Assembly (NCBI GenBank): GCA_963831645.1
Contig: CAWHQZ010000023.1
Span: 248,001-312,000, forward strand
DNA: 64,000 nucleotides
DNA from: CAWHQZ01 sp963831645
Lineage (GTDB): Bacteria > Pseudomonadota > Alphaproteobacteria > Rhizobiales > Aestuariivirgaceae
Direction of reading: 5' to 3'
Shown: one piece after another, positions 25,095 to 35,349 of the stretch
Layout: every line of letters starts with the position of its first letter
Numbering within the stretch: the stretch's first letter is position 1
Position numbers and translations under genes: made by a program
The notes under the pieces: model-generated
What the model was told of the DNA's origin: nothing
Database searches by the model: none
The model's input: only the letters and a program-made list of their open reading frames with translations

Positions 25095-27554
25095 CCGAAG
25101 CGCTTCCAGACCGCGCGGAGGTCGTCGTGATCGGCGGCGGCATCATCGGCGCCTCGACCGCCTACCATCTGGTGACGCGACCACAAGGCTGAGGTCCTTC
25201 TTCTGGAACGCGCGAAGCTGACTTCGGGCTCGACCTGGCATGCCGCGGGCCTCGTCGGCCAGCTTCGGTCGTCCGCCTCGATCACCCAGGTGCTGCGCTA
25301 CTCGGTGGAGCTGTACAGGAGCCTCGAGCGCGCAAACCGGGCTCGATACCGGCTGGAAGATGACCGGCTGCCTGCGGCTGGCGATGCAACGGACGAGCGC
25401 TGGACTCGAATACAAGCGCCTCGCCACCACGGCGCGCAGCTTCGGCCTCGAAATGCATCTTCTGTCGCCGGCGGAAGTGAAGTCCGCTCTGGCCGCTCAT
25501 GACGACCGACGACCTCGTCGGCGCGAGCTTCCTGCCGAGCGACGGCCAGGCAAACCCCTCCGACATCACCCAGTCGCTCGCCAAAGGCGCACGAATGCAC
25601 GGCGCGAGGATATGCGAAGGCGTGTCGGTCACCGGCTTCGAGGTGAAGGGTGGGCGCGTCACGGCGGTCAGGACGGGCCTCGGGGATGTTCGCTTGCGAG
25701 AAAGTCGTGCTGTGCGCCGGCCAATGGTCGCGCCAGATCGCCGCTTTAGCCGGAGTGAGCGTGCCCCTCCAGCCTGTCAGCCATCAGTACGTGATCACCG
25801 AAAAGATCGACCGGCGTGACGCCGGGGCTCGCGACCGTGCGCGATCCCGACCGGCGCACCTACTTCAAGGAGGAAGTGGGCGGCCTGGTGTTCGGCGGTT
25901 ATGAGCCCGATCCGGTCGCTTGGACGGCCGGGGACGTGCCCGAGGATTTCGAGTTCCGGCTGTTCGACGACGACTGGGACCATTTCGAGCAGCACATGCG
26001 GGAGGCGCTCGCCCGCGTGCCGGCCCTCGAGAAGGCCGGCATCCGGCAGATGATCAACGGACCCGAGAGCTTCACGCCGGACGGCAACTTCATCCTGGGC
26101 GCCGCGCCGGAGCTTCAGAACTTCTACGTCGGCGCGGGGTTCAACGCCTTCGGCATCGCTTCGGCGGGGGGCGCCGGCTGGGTGTTGGCCGAGTGGGTCA
26201 CCACCGGCGAGGCGCCGATGGATCTGTGGGTGGTCGACATCCGCCGCTTCTCCGGTTTGCATAGCGACCGCAAATGGGTGTGCGCCCGCACGCTCGAGGC
26301 CTACGGCAAGCACTACACGATCGCCTTTCCGCACGAGGAGTACGAAAGCGGCCGGCCGCGCATCGTCTCGCCGCTCTATGACCGGCTGAAAGCACCGCGG
26401 CGCCGTGTTCGGCTCCAAGCTCGGCTGGGAACGGCCCAACTGGTTCGCGCCCGATGGCGTCGAGCCCGTCGACCTCTACTCCATGGGCCGCCAGAACTGG
26501 TTTGACGCAGGTGGCTCAGGAGCACCGGGCGGTACGTGAAGCAGGCAGGTCTGTTCGACCAGTCGTCATTCGCCAAGTACGAGCTGCAGGGTCGCGATGC
26601 GGCAGCGGCGCTGTCCTGGATCTGTGCCAACGACGTCGCAAAGCCGCCGGGGCGCGTCACCTACACGCAGATGCTGAACATCGCGCGGCGGCATCGAATG
26701 CGACCTGACGGTCTCGCGGCTGGCCGAAGATCACTTCTACATCGTCACCGGCACCGGGTTTCGGACCCATGATTTGGCCTGGATCCGCGACCACATCAAA
26801 GGCGGCGCGAACGTCTCCTTGCGCGACGTCACCGAAGACTTCGGCACCCTGTCGCTGATGGGGCCGAACGCGCGCGCGACATCCTCGCCTCCGCAACCTC
26901 GGCAGATGTATCGAACGCGGCTTTTCCCTTCGGCCATGTACGGGTCCTCGATCTCGCCGGTCATGCCGTTCGCGCACTGCGCGTCACCTATGTCGGCGAG
27001 CTTGGCTGGGAGTTGCACATTCCGATCGTCCGGACGGGCGACGTATTCGATGCGCTGATGGCGGCAGGGCCAGCCCCATGGCCTGGCGCTTGCCGGCTAC
27101 CGCGCGCTCGAATCGCTGCGTCTCGAGAAGGGCTATCGCGCCTGGGGCTCCGACATCACGCCCAACGACAATCCCTTCGAGGCGGGCCTGGCTGGGCGGT
27201 GAAGCTCAAGTCGCACCAAGCCTTCCTCGGCCGCGAGGCGATGGAGCAGTCGTCGAACTCGGCTGCCGAAGAAGAAGCTCGCCGGCTTCACGTCGCGACG
27301 ATCCTGACGTGGTGCTGCTCGGCCGCGAGACCATCCTGCGCGACGGCAAGCAGGCCGGCTACCTGACGAGCGGCGGCTTTGGCTACACGATCGGCAGCCC
27401 TATCGGCTACGGCTATGTGCGCAACGCCGAGGGCGTCACCGACGACTATCTCCGCGTCGGAAGCTACGAGCTCGTCGTCGCCACGACCGCAAGCCCGCCG
27501 CATCCATGCTCGAAGCCGCTCTACGACCCGACCAATGCCAGGATCCGGACGTGA
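25091..27554 (+). pseudogene. Dimethylglycine/sarcosine dehydrogenase-like FAD-GcvT protein 1 (many frame shifts)
   Basis: About 820-residue fusion of an N-terminal DAO-type FAD domain and a C-terminal GcvT folate domain, as in dimethylglycine dehydrogenase. Visible in order: VVVIGGGIIGASTAYHL, SGSTWHAAGLVGQLR (its His carries covalent FAD in this family), GGYEPDPVAWTAGD, INGPESFTPDGNFILGAAPE, WVVDIRRFSG, WERPNWFA, FDQSSFAKYELQGRDA, GIECDLTVSRL, VGELGWELHIP, SDITPNDNPFEAGL and TSGGFGYTIGSPIGYGYV. At least a dozen single-base shifts, nearly all insertions (e.g. near 25177, 25332, 25815, 26395, 27066), break the frame without in-frame stops or amino acid changes. The reaction would be oxidative N-demethylation with transfer of formaldehyde to tetrahydrofolate. 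Confidence 0.8.
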
Positions 27555-27559
27555 GGGTC

Positions 27560-30021
27560 ATGCCGTTCCGCGCCGACCGTCACGCCCGCATCCTCATCAT
27601 CGGCGGCGGGGCCATCGGCAGCCTCGCGTCGCCTATCACCTGGGCCGCGCCGGCGCCAGGGACGTGCTGCTGGTCGAGAAGGCGCAGCTCACCCATGGCT
27701 CCACCTGGCATGCCGCGGGCCTCGTCGGCCAGCTCCGCGGCAAGCGCAACCTGACGCGCCTGATGCAGAACTCGGTCGCGGTCTTCGACCGGCTCGAAGC
27801 AGGAGACCGGACAGGCGATCTCCTGGCAGAAGGTCGGCTCGCTGCGGCTTGCCGTCAGTCGCCTGACCGCTGGAGCGAGATCCGCCGCTCGATGACGCAG
27901 GCCAAGAGCTTCGGCGTCGAGTGCCATTCGCTGTCGGCGGCCGAGGCGAAGCAGCGCTTTCCCTACATCGCGACCGACGGGATCGAGGGCGCCGCCTTCA
28001 TTCCGGGCGACGGCTATGTCGATCCCTATTCGCTGACCATGGCCTATGCCGAAGGCGCGCGCGGCAGGCAGGGCGTGCAGCATCGAGGAGGGCGTGTGCG
28101 TCGACGGAGATCGCCGTCGAAGGCCGGCGCGTCGATCGGCGTCGTCACCGACGGCGGCACCATCGCCTGCGATATCCTGGTCAACTGCGCCGGCATCTGG
28201 GCGAAGCGCGTCGGCGCGATGGCGGGCGTGCCGCTTGCGGCCGGCGTCGTCGAGCACCAGTATTTCCTGACCGAGAAGAAACTCGACTTCGATCCGCCGA
28301 TCTCACCACGCTGCGCGATCCCGACAAGAACTTCTATCTCAAGCCCGATACCGGCGCCTTCGCCATCGGCGGCTGGGAGGAGGGTACCAAGGGCTGCTGG
28401 CGCGGCCTGCCGCCGTTCGATTTCGCCCGCGAGCTGTTCCCGGCCAATCATGGAGCGGCTGGAGCTGTTCGCGCTGCCCGGCCGCGCGAGCGGCTGCCGG
28501 TCCTCAACGAGATCGGCATCCAGACGGTGATCAACGGACCGATCCCGGTCTCGGCCGACGGCGAGCCGATCATGGGACTCGGCCCCGGAACTCGACAATT
28601 TCTATCGTCGCCTGCGGCTTCACCGCCGGCATCGCCGCTTCCGGCGGCGCCGGCGAGGCGATGGCCAACAGGATTCTTCATGGCGATCCCGGCATGGACC
28701 TCTGGCCGTTCGACGTGCGCCGTTTCGGCGCGCTGCACGCGCAAGGCCGCTATCTCGAGGCGCGGGCGATCGAGGCCTATGGCGCCTATTACAAGATCCA
28801 CTGGCCGGACGAGGAGACGCATGCGGCGCGCGGCCTGCGGCGTTCAGCCCGCTTTACGATCGCCTGAAGGATGCCGGCGCGGTCTTCGGCTCGAAGTTCG
28901 GCTGGGAGCGGCCCAACTGGTTCGCGCGCGACGGCGCGGCCAGCGCGCGATCGGCCGAGCTTCGAAGGCAAGCCCAACTGGTTCGATGCGGTCGCCGAGG
29001 AGCACCGCGCCATCCGCGAGCGGGTCGCGCTGATCGACCAGACATCGTTCGCCAAGTTCGAGATCTCGGGCCGGCATGCGCTCGCGGCCCTGCAGCGCAT
29101 CGCCGCCAACGATCTTGTCCGGGCCGCCCGGGAAGGCGGTCTATACGCAGCTCTGCAACGAGACAGGGCGGCATCGAGGCCGACGTCACGCTCGTGCACT
29201 GTCGCCGACGACCTGCTTTACGTCGTCACCGGCTCGGGCTTCGGCGTGCGCGATGCGGGTTGGATCACGCGCCATCTGCCGCAGGACGGTTCGGTGACCT
29301 TGACGCGATGTCACCAAGTCCTGGGCGACGATCAATATTTGCGGGCCGCAGGCGCGCGACGTGCTGCAGTCGGTGTCACCGACGACGATCTCTCGAACGC
29401 GGCCTTCCCGTACCTCAAGATCGCGCGTACGATCGAGTGTCGGCAATGCGTCGCGTGGCGCGCGGTGCGCGTCGGCTATGTCGGCGAGCTCGGCTACGAG
29501 CTCTATGTGCCGCAGGAATACGCCGCCGGCATGTCTATGACACGCTGTGGCAGGCGGGCCGGGCGCATGGCATCGCCAATGCCGGCTATCGCGCCATCGA
29601 CTCCTGCCGGATGGAGAAGGGTTACCTCTACTGGTCGGGCGACATCACGCCCGACTACAATCCCTACGAGGCCGGTCTCGGCTTCTGCGTCGCGCTCGAC
29701 AAGGGCGACTTCATCGGCCGCGAGGCGCTTGCCGCGCATCAAGGCCGAAGGCGTGCACGCGGAAGCTGTGCTCGTTCACCGTCGACGGCTTTGCGCCCTT
29801 CCATGGCGGCGAAGCGATCTTTCATGGCGGCACGGTGGTCGGCTCGATCACCAGCGCCGGCTTCGGCCACACGCTCGGCAAGACGATCGCCTTCGGCTAT
29901 GTGCCCGTTGAACTTGCAGGGGAAACGGAGTTCGAGATCGAGGCTTTCGGCATGCCGTCATCCAGCCAGGCGCGGGCCGCGCTGCCTCTACGACCCGAAG
30001 ATGGAGCGGCTGAAGGCATGA
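27560..30021 (+). pseudogene. Dimethylglycine/sarcosine dehydrogenase-like FAD-GcvT protein 2 (many frame shifts)
   Basis: Second copy of the same fusion, about 820 residues, clearly paralogous to protein 1: ILIIGGGAIG, THGSTWHAAGLVGQLRGKRN, CDILVNCAGIWAKRVGAMAG, GGWEEGTKGCWRGLPPF, IQTVINGPIPVSADGEPIMG, WPFDVRRFGALHAQGRYLEA, WERPNWFARDGAA, IDQTSFAKFEISGRHALAAL, YVGELGYELYVPQEYAAG, SGDITPDYNPYEAGLGFCVA and ITSAGFGHTLGKTIAFGYVP. Start ATG at 27560, 5 nt after the previous stop; the end overlaps the next gene by 4 nt (ATGA). More than ten single-base shifts interrupt it. The two proteins diverge enough to suggest different substrates. Confidence 0.8.
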
Positions 30022-30941
30022 CCGATATAGAAGCAGCGCTGCGCGCCATGAAATCCATCTCGGTCTTCTACGGCTACGACGGCGCCGGTCGACGCGGCTC
30101 GGCGGGCTCACCAATCTGGTGTTCCGCGCCGGCGACTACTGCCTGCGCATTCCCGGCAAGGGCACCGAGGAATACATCAACCGCGCCAACGAGGCGCGTG
30201 GCCGCGCGCGAGGCGGCGCGGGCCGGCGTCAGCCCCGAGGTGGTGCACTTCGATGCAACGACTCGGGCGTGATGGTCACACGGTTTCATCGACGGCGCCG
30301 ACGACCATGTCGCCGGAGACGTTCAAGTCGCGGCCGGGATCGCCGGCGCGCGCCGGCGCAGGCATTCCGCAAGCTCCACGACATCGGCGCCGTCTTTCCG
30401 TTCCGCTTCGAGCTGTTCAGCATGATCGATGACTATCTGAAGGTGCTGGCGACCAAGGAGGTCGACTTTGCCGCAGGGCTATCACGACGTGCTGCAGCGA
30501 GGCCGAAAGCGTGCGCAGCGCGCTCGCCGCGCATCCGTTGCCGCTCGGCGGCCTGCCATTGCGATCCGCTGTGCGAGAATTTTCTCGATACCGGCGAACG
30601 CATGTGGATCGTCGACTGGGAATATTCGGGCATGAACGATCCCATGTGGGACCTCGGCGACCTGTCGGTCGAAGGCAGGCTTCGACGCCGCGTCAGGAGC
30701 GAGGAGATGATGCGACGCCTATTTCGGCGGCGAGCCGAGGCGCAGCCGAGCGTGGGCCGCATCGTCATCTACAAGGCGATGTGCGATCTCCTGTGGACGC
30801 TGTGGGGCCTGATCCAGCTCGCCAACAAGAACCCCGTCGATGATTTCTGGGCCTATGCCGACGAACCGCTTCGAACGCTGCAAGCGCCTCATGCAGGATT
30901 GCTCCTTCGCCGGCCACATCGCCGCGGTCCACAACGGCTGA
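30018..30941 (+). pseudogene. Choline/ethanolamine-kinase-like phosphotransferase 2 (several frame shifts)
   Basis: About 300 residues: MTDIEAALRAMKSISVFYGY, LGGLTNLVFRAGDYCLRIPG, EEYINRANE, FRKLHDIGAVFPFRFELFSM, CHCDPLCENFLDTGERMWIV, then DWEYSGMNDPMWDLGDLSVE and KAMCDLLWTLWGLIQLANKN. The order and motifs (HCDxxxxN catalytic loop, DWEY metal site) are those of LicA-type choline kinases. Several single-base shifts with net zero effect on length break the frame. It closes the unit kinase-dehydrogenase-dehydrogenase-kinase and overlaps the preceding gene by 4 nt, so all four are one translation unit. Confidence 0.75.
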
Positions 30942-30956
30942 CGCTCCCGGGGGCTG

Positions 30957-31679
30957 CTATCTTCCGAGCGCCGCGCGATCGGCGATCACGGTGGCATTGG
31001 AGCGGCGATGCAGCAGGGTTGCGGGAATAGCCGGGCTGATGGGCCCTTCAAGTGTCCGCGCAAGAATTTGTGCCTTGCTCTCGCCGCTCACAATCAACAG
31101 GCATTGCCTGGCCTCGTAAAGCGTGCCCAGGCCAAGCGTCACGCCCTGGCGCGGCACGGCGGCTTCCGATCCCCAGTAGACGGCGTTCGACCGTATCGAC
31201 TCCGCCGCGAGCGTTACCAGCCGTGTACGGCTATCGAAAGGGCTCCCCGGCTCATTGAATCCAAGGTGTCCGTTGGGGCCGAGCCCGAGCACTGCCAGGT
31301 CGATTCCGCCGGCATCGCGGATCAGGCGCTCGATACGCTCCGCATCCGCTTCGACCGCTGCTTCCGGATCGAATGAGTGGATGCGGTCGGCAGCAACGTC
31401 CAGAGGATCGAGCAGTTCGCGTTTGAGCCATGAGAGGAGTCGGCGCGGATCGTCCCCGCCAACTCCGGCATATTCATCGAGTGTAACGAATCGTGCGTCG
31501 CGAAAATCGGCCTCGCCGGCCAATCGCCGCTCGACAAGCACACCAAAGAGGCCGAGCGGTGAATTTCCCGTCGGCAACACCAACAGTGATTCAGGTTTCC
31601 GCTCGAGTTGCGCGACCACGATGTCAGCGGCGATCCGGCTCATGTCGCCGTAGGTTTGCGCCTTGACGATCTCGATCAT
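30957..31679 (-). CDS. Glucosamine-6-phosphate deaminase-like protein (NagB family)
   Basis: 240 residues from the ATG at 31677-31679 (MIEIVKAQTYGDMSRIAADI). LLVLPTGNSPLGLFGVLVER is the phosphate-binding start, ARFVTLDEYAG carries the catalytic Asp, and VLGLGPNGHLGFNEPGSPFD the His/Glu loop. It would convert glucosamine-6-phosphate (or a similar amino sugar phosphate) to fructose-6-phosphate and ammonia. The ATG overlaps the stop of the ROK kinase gene (ATGA), so kinase and deaminase are coupled. The 3' end converges on the second kinase-like gene with 15 bp between them. Confidence 0.88.
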   Translation of the reverse strand: MIEIVKAQTYGDMSRIAADIVVAQLERKPESLLVLPTGNSPLGLFGVLVERRLAGEADFRDARFVTLDEYAGVGGDDPRRLLSWLKRELLDPLDVAADRIHSFDPEAAVEADAERIERLIRDAGGIDLAVLGLGPNGHLGFNEPGSPFDSRTRLVTLAAESIRSNAVYWGSEAAVPRQGVTLGLGTLYEARQCLLIVSGESKAQILARTLEGPISPAIPATLLHRRSNATVIADRAALGR

Positions 31680-32536
31680 TCCCCCTCTCCGCGCCACAGC
31701 GATGCCGCGCCGACCGCGCCGGCGAATTGGCCAAGCTTTCCCAGTCGGATGACGAGCTCCTCCCCAAAATCCTTCGGACATGCGTCCTTGAATGCCTGCT
31801 CGACAGCCGAACGGAACGGTTCGCCGATCGCAGTGATGCCTCCGGTGAGCACCACGGCATCGAGATCGAGCAGGAGATGGGCATTGGCAATGGCGCGGCC
31901 GATCGCCTCGATCGCAGTTTGAATGGCGCCCCTTTCACCTGCGGCCCAAGCGGCGAACAGCGTGCCGAAATCCTGCCCTTCCCGGACCGCGAGGCGTGCT
32001 GGTGCGGCAATATCCTCGAAGCTGAGCCAGGGCTCATTGCCGGGGCGGGGATGGAGATGCCACAGGCCGATCTCGCCCGCCTTTCCATGGGCGCCCTCAA
32101 TGATCCGGCCGCCCGCAAGAACTCCCCCGCCGATCCCGCTGCCGAAAGTCAGCACCATTGCATTGCTCAAGCCCTTGGCCGCGCCGGTCCAGGCTTCGCC
32201 GCGCATGGCGGCACGGGCATCGTTTTCAATGCGGCAGTGCGCGCTGAGCAACCCGGAGAAGGTTTCGACGAGCGGCAGGCCGGCGAGATTGGGGAGATTG
32301 GTGCTGGTGGCATGCATCGTGCCGTCCGGCTGAACGGCGCCGCCGAATACCAGGCCGATGTACCTCGGCCGTTCGCCACCTGCCAGCCCGTCGATGACGG
32401 ACTGGACTTGTTGAAATAGCAGCTCACGCGGCAGGTGTCCGCCTGCAGGTTCGATGCGTGTACCGATAATCGTACCATCGCCCCTGAGTTTCACCGCCTT
32501 CAGCGTGCTGCCGCCGATGTCGAGACCGTAGAGCAC
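31676..32536 (-). CDS. ROK-family sugar kinase without the zinc-binding cysteines
   Basis: 286 residues from a GTG at 32534-32536: MLYGLDIGGSTLKAVKLRGD is the ATP-binding phosphate 1 motif. GLVFGGAVQPDG, RIENDARAAMRGEAWTGAAK and VLTFGSGIGGGVLAGGRII follow, with the catalytic Asp in ENDAR. ROK kinases usually carry a CxCGxxGC zinc site after GEIGH; here GEIGLWHLHPRPGNEPWLSF has no Cys. Together with the NagB-like gene it would phosphorylate an imported amino sugar. An upstream ATG in the same frame (32689) adds unrelated residues. The start is not certain since no good ribosome site is visible. Confidence 0.85.
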   Translation of the reverse strand: MLYGLDIGGSTLKAVKLRGDGTIIGTRIEPAGGHLPRELLFQQVQSVIDGLAGGERPRYIGLVFGGAVQPDGTMHATSTNLPNLAGLPLVETFSGLLSAHCRIENDARAAMRGEAWTGAAKGLSNAMVLTFGSGIGGGVLAGGRIIEGAHGKAGEIGLWHLHPRPGNEPWLSFEDIAAPARLAVREGQDFGTLFAAWAAGERGAIQTAIEAIGRAIANAHLLLDLDAVVLTGGITAIGEPFRSAVEQAFKDACPKDFGEELVIRLGKLGQFAGAVGAASLWRGEGE

Positions 32537-32800
32537 GGTTGCGATGCTTGCCGTCCGTGGTCTCGCGATAGCCGAGAAAGTCGGGAACGCAAGACGACTG
32601 CCTGTTCCCTGCAGGTCTATGGAAGTTAGAGAGTGAGCGGGTTCAGCGCAAGCGTGAGCACGGCTTCGGCGGGCTGCTTTTCGCCTCATTATCTAAATCA
32701 TCAGACAAAAATGCAGCCGGCGTTTTACAAACGCGCTCCCGTCTGCCATTTTCCGGATGATCGTCGGCCGGTGAGCGGCCGGTAAACAAGGGAGGAGTGA
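32537..32800. promoter_or_regulatory. 264-bp divergent control region of kinase/deaminase and ABC operon 4
   Basis: No gene seen. It separates the ROK start from the binding-protein start and must contain promoters for both. It includes an A/T-rich core (about 32690-32735, CTCATTATCTAAATCATCAG) and a near-direct repeat CGGCCGGTGAGCGGCCGGT just before GGGAGGAG, the ribosome site of the binding protein gene. No regulator gene lies inside the cluster. Confidence 0.5.
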
Positions 32801-33814
32801 ATGAGTCGCGTTGGAAGAATTTTGGCACTGGCAGCCTTGGGTGTAGGCATCGCCAGCGGATCGGTAGCCGCCGACACCAAAGACAAGAAGATCGCGCTAT
32901 CCAACAATTACGCCGGCAACTCCTGGCGCCAGGCGATGTTGCGTAGCTGGGACAAGGTTACGAAACAGGCGGTGGCCGATGGGATCGTCGCGGCCGCTGA
33001 TCCATTCACCACGGCTGAAAACCAGGTGACCGAGCAGGCTGCCCAGATCCAGAACCTCGTTCTTCAGGGCTACAACGCCATCGTCCTGAACGCGGCCTCA
33101 CCCGACGCGCTCAACGGCGCTGTCAAGGAAGCCTGCGACGCGGGAGTCACCGTCGTGTCGTTCGACGGCATCGTTACCGAGCCGTGCGCCTGGCGCATTG
33201 CTGTCGATTTCAAGCAGATGGGCAAGGACGAGGTTCTCTACCTGAAGGACAAGATCAAGGGCGGCAATCTCCTCGAGATCCGCGGCCTTGCCGGCGTGTT
33301 CGTCGATGACGAGATCTCCAAGGGCATCAAGGAAGGTGTGGCGGAAAACTCGCAGTTCAAGATTGTAGGCTCGGTCCACGGCGACTGGGACCAGGCCAAG
33401 GCGCAGGCTGCCGTCGCCGGCATTCTGCCGAGCCTGCCGGAAATCACCGCGGTCGTGACCCAGGGCGGCGACGGATACGGTGCGGCGCAGGCCTTCAAGG
33501 CAGCCGGCCGCCCGACCCCGCTCATCATCATGGGCAACCGGGAGGATGAGTTGAAGTGGTGGAAGGAACAGAAGGACGCCAACGGCTACGAGACGATGTC
33601 GGTTTCCATCGCTCCCGGCGTTTCGACGCTGGCCTTCTGGGTTGCCCAGATGATCCTCGACGGCAAAGAAGTGCCCAAAGACCTGACGGTGCCTTTCCTG
33701 CGCATCGATCAGGACAACCTCGAAGCCAATCTCGCCAATACGGAGAAGGGCGGCGTCGCCAACGTCGAATATACGGCCGATGACGCACAGAAAGTGGTCG
33801 ACGGGGCCAAATAG
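32801..33814 (+). CDS. Periplasmic sugar-binding protein of ABC operon 4
   Basis: 337 residues. Signal peptide MSRVGRILALAALGVGIASG then SVAAD; start ATG has GGGAGGAG upstream. The family pattern is KKIALSNNYAGNSWRQAMLR, IQNLVLQGYNAIVLNAASPD, CDAGVTVVSFDGIVTEPCAW and AVVTQGGDGYGAAQAFKAAG. This is the first gene of the four-gene operon binding protein-ATPase-permease-permease. The association with a ROK kinase and NagB-like deaminase suggests an amino sugar as ligand. Confidence 0.92.
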   Translation: MSRVGRILALAALGVGIASGSVAADTKDKKIALSNNYAGNSWRQAMLRSWDKVTKQAVADGIVAAADPFTTAENQVTEQAAQIQNLVLQGYNAIVLNAASPDALNGAVKEACDAGVTVVSFDGIVTEPCAWRIAVDFKQMGKDEVLYLKDKIKGGNLLEIRGLAGVFVDDEISKGIKEGVAENSQFKIVGSVHGDWDQAKAQAAVAGILPSLPEITAVVTQGGDGYGAAQAFKAAGRPTPLIIMGNREDELKWWKEQKDANGYETMSVSIAPGVSTLAFWVAQMILDGKEVPKDLTVPFLRIDQDNLEANLANTEKGGVANVEYTADDAQKVVDGAK

Positions 33815-33872
33815 CAAGGTGACAAAGAGGCCATAGCGTTCCCCGCGACCGGGGAGAATCCCTCTCGGGGCC

Positions 33873-35349
33873 ATGCACGGTGGCGATTTCATAGTCAGTC
33901 TGGACGGCATCGAAAGAACCTTCGGTGCCGTCCGCGCTCTTGCCGGCGTGAACCTCGACTGCCGCCTTGGTGAATGCGTCGGCCTTGTCGGCCACAACGG
34001 CGCCGGCAAGTCGACGCTGATGCATGTGCTCGCCGGGACGCTGCGCCCCGACCGGGGCTCGATCAACATCGGCGGCGTGGAATGCGCTGATAGTTACGAA
34101 GTCGCCCTCGCGCACCGCCACGGCATCCGCTGCGTCTTCCAGGAGTTGTCGCTCTGTCCGAATCTCACGGTTGCCGAAAACGCACGCGTCTTTCACGCTA
34201 CTCTGCAGGGATGGGGTTGGAGGAAGCGTTCGGGCGCTCTGATCATCGACAAGCTCGATGAGATTTTTCCCGGACACGGTATCGATGCTTACGAAATCGT
34301 CGGCGATCTGTCGATCTCCCGGCGCCAGATGGTCGAGGTCGCCCGCGCCTTCACCGTCACCGACGCTCCGGTGAGGCTCGTCATTCTCGATGAGCCTACC
34401 TCGTCACTCGATACGGTCATCGCCGGACAGCTGCTTGCCTTCGTGCGGCGTTTCGTGGCGGCGGGCGGCGCCTGCATCCTGATCTCACATCTCCTCGGCG
34501 AAATCCTGAGAATCTTCCGACCGGATCGTCGTGATGAGAGATGGACAAGTGGTGGCCGAGCGCCCGGCCAGCGATTTTAATCGCGATTCCCTGGTCGCGG
34601 CCATGGGCAATGTCGCCAGGGACGATGCAGGCGAGCGTGAGCTGACGCGCCTGTCGAAGCGAAAAGAAGGCAAGCCGCGCGTGCGCGCCAGGCCAATCGG
34701 GCAGGCGGATGGACGCGAGCTTGCTGCCTATCGCGGGGAAGTCGTCGGTCTTGCCGGGCTCGACGGGCAGGGCCAGACCGAAATGCTGATCCGGCTGTTC
34801 GACGCTGCCTGCCGAAAAGGCCGCGACACCACGGTCGAGGAGCCGGTGGCGCTGGTCGCCGGCGATCGGCAGAATGACGGCATCCTGCCGCTGTGGTCGA
34901 TCGGCAAGAACATCACCGTCGGGTCGATGGCGCGCATGGTCAGGCGGCTGCTCATCGATCCGCAACGCGAGGCGGCCATGGCCGAGATGTGGCGCGAGCG
35001 CATCAACATCCGAACGCCCGATGTCGACAACAACATCCTGTCACTTTCCGGAGGCAATCAGCAGAAGGCGCTGTTCGCCCGCGCGCTCGGTTCGGACGCC
35101 GGCGTCGTATTGATGGACGACCCGATGCGCGGCGTCGACATCGGCACCAAGCAGGAAGTCTACGGCATGATCCGGTCTGAGGCCGACAGGGGCCGTACCT
35201 TCATCTGGTATACGACCGAGATGGACGAACTCAAGAACTGCGACCACGTTTACGTGTTCCGCAACGGCTCGATCGTCGCCGATGTCCCCCGCAGCGAGCT
35301 TACCGAGGAGAAAGTGCTGCACTCCTCGTTTGCGGAAGGCGGCGCATGA
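33873..35349 (+). CDS. Tandem-domain sugar ABC ATPase of operon 4 (one extra base)
   Basis: About 491 residues. First domain: Walker A GHNGAGKSTLMHVLAG near residue 40, Walker B LVILDEPTSSLDT; second: GLAGLDGQGQTEMLIRLF, signature LSLSGGNQQKALFARALG and Walker B VVLMDDPMRGVDIG. The frame breaks between domains near 34514; removing a base restores LRI-SDRIVVMRDGQVV, the expected end of domain 1. The second Walker B has Asp instead of Glu (DDP), so the second site may be inactive, and domain 1 lacks the usual LSGG signature (SISRRQMVEVARAF). The stop overlaps the permease start by 4 nt. Confidence 0.87.

Noticed and set aside
24202..30941. Programmed frameshifting as the explanation for the many shifts
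   Set aside because: The sites share no slippery motif or downstream structure and occur more than a dozen times in one gene; no known system does this.
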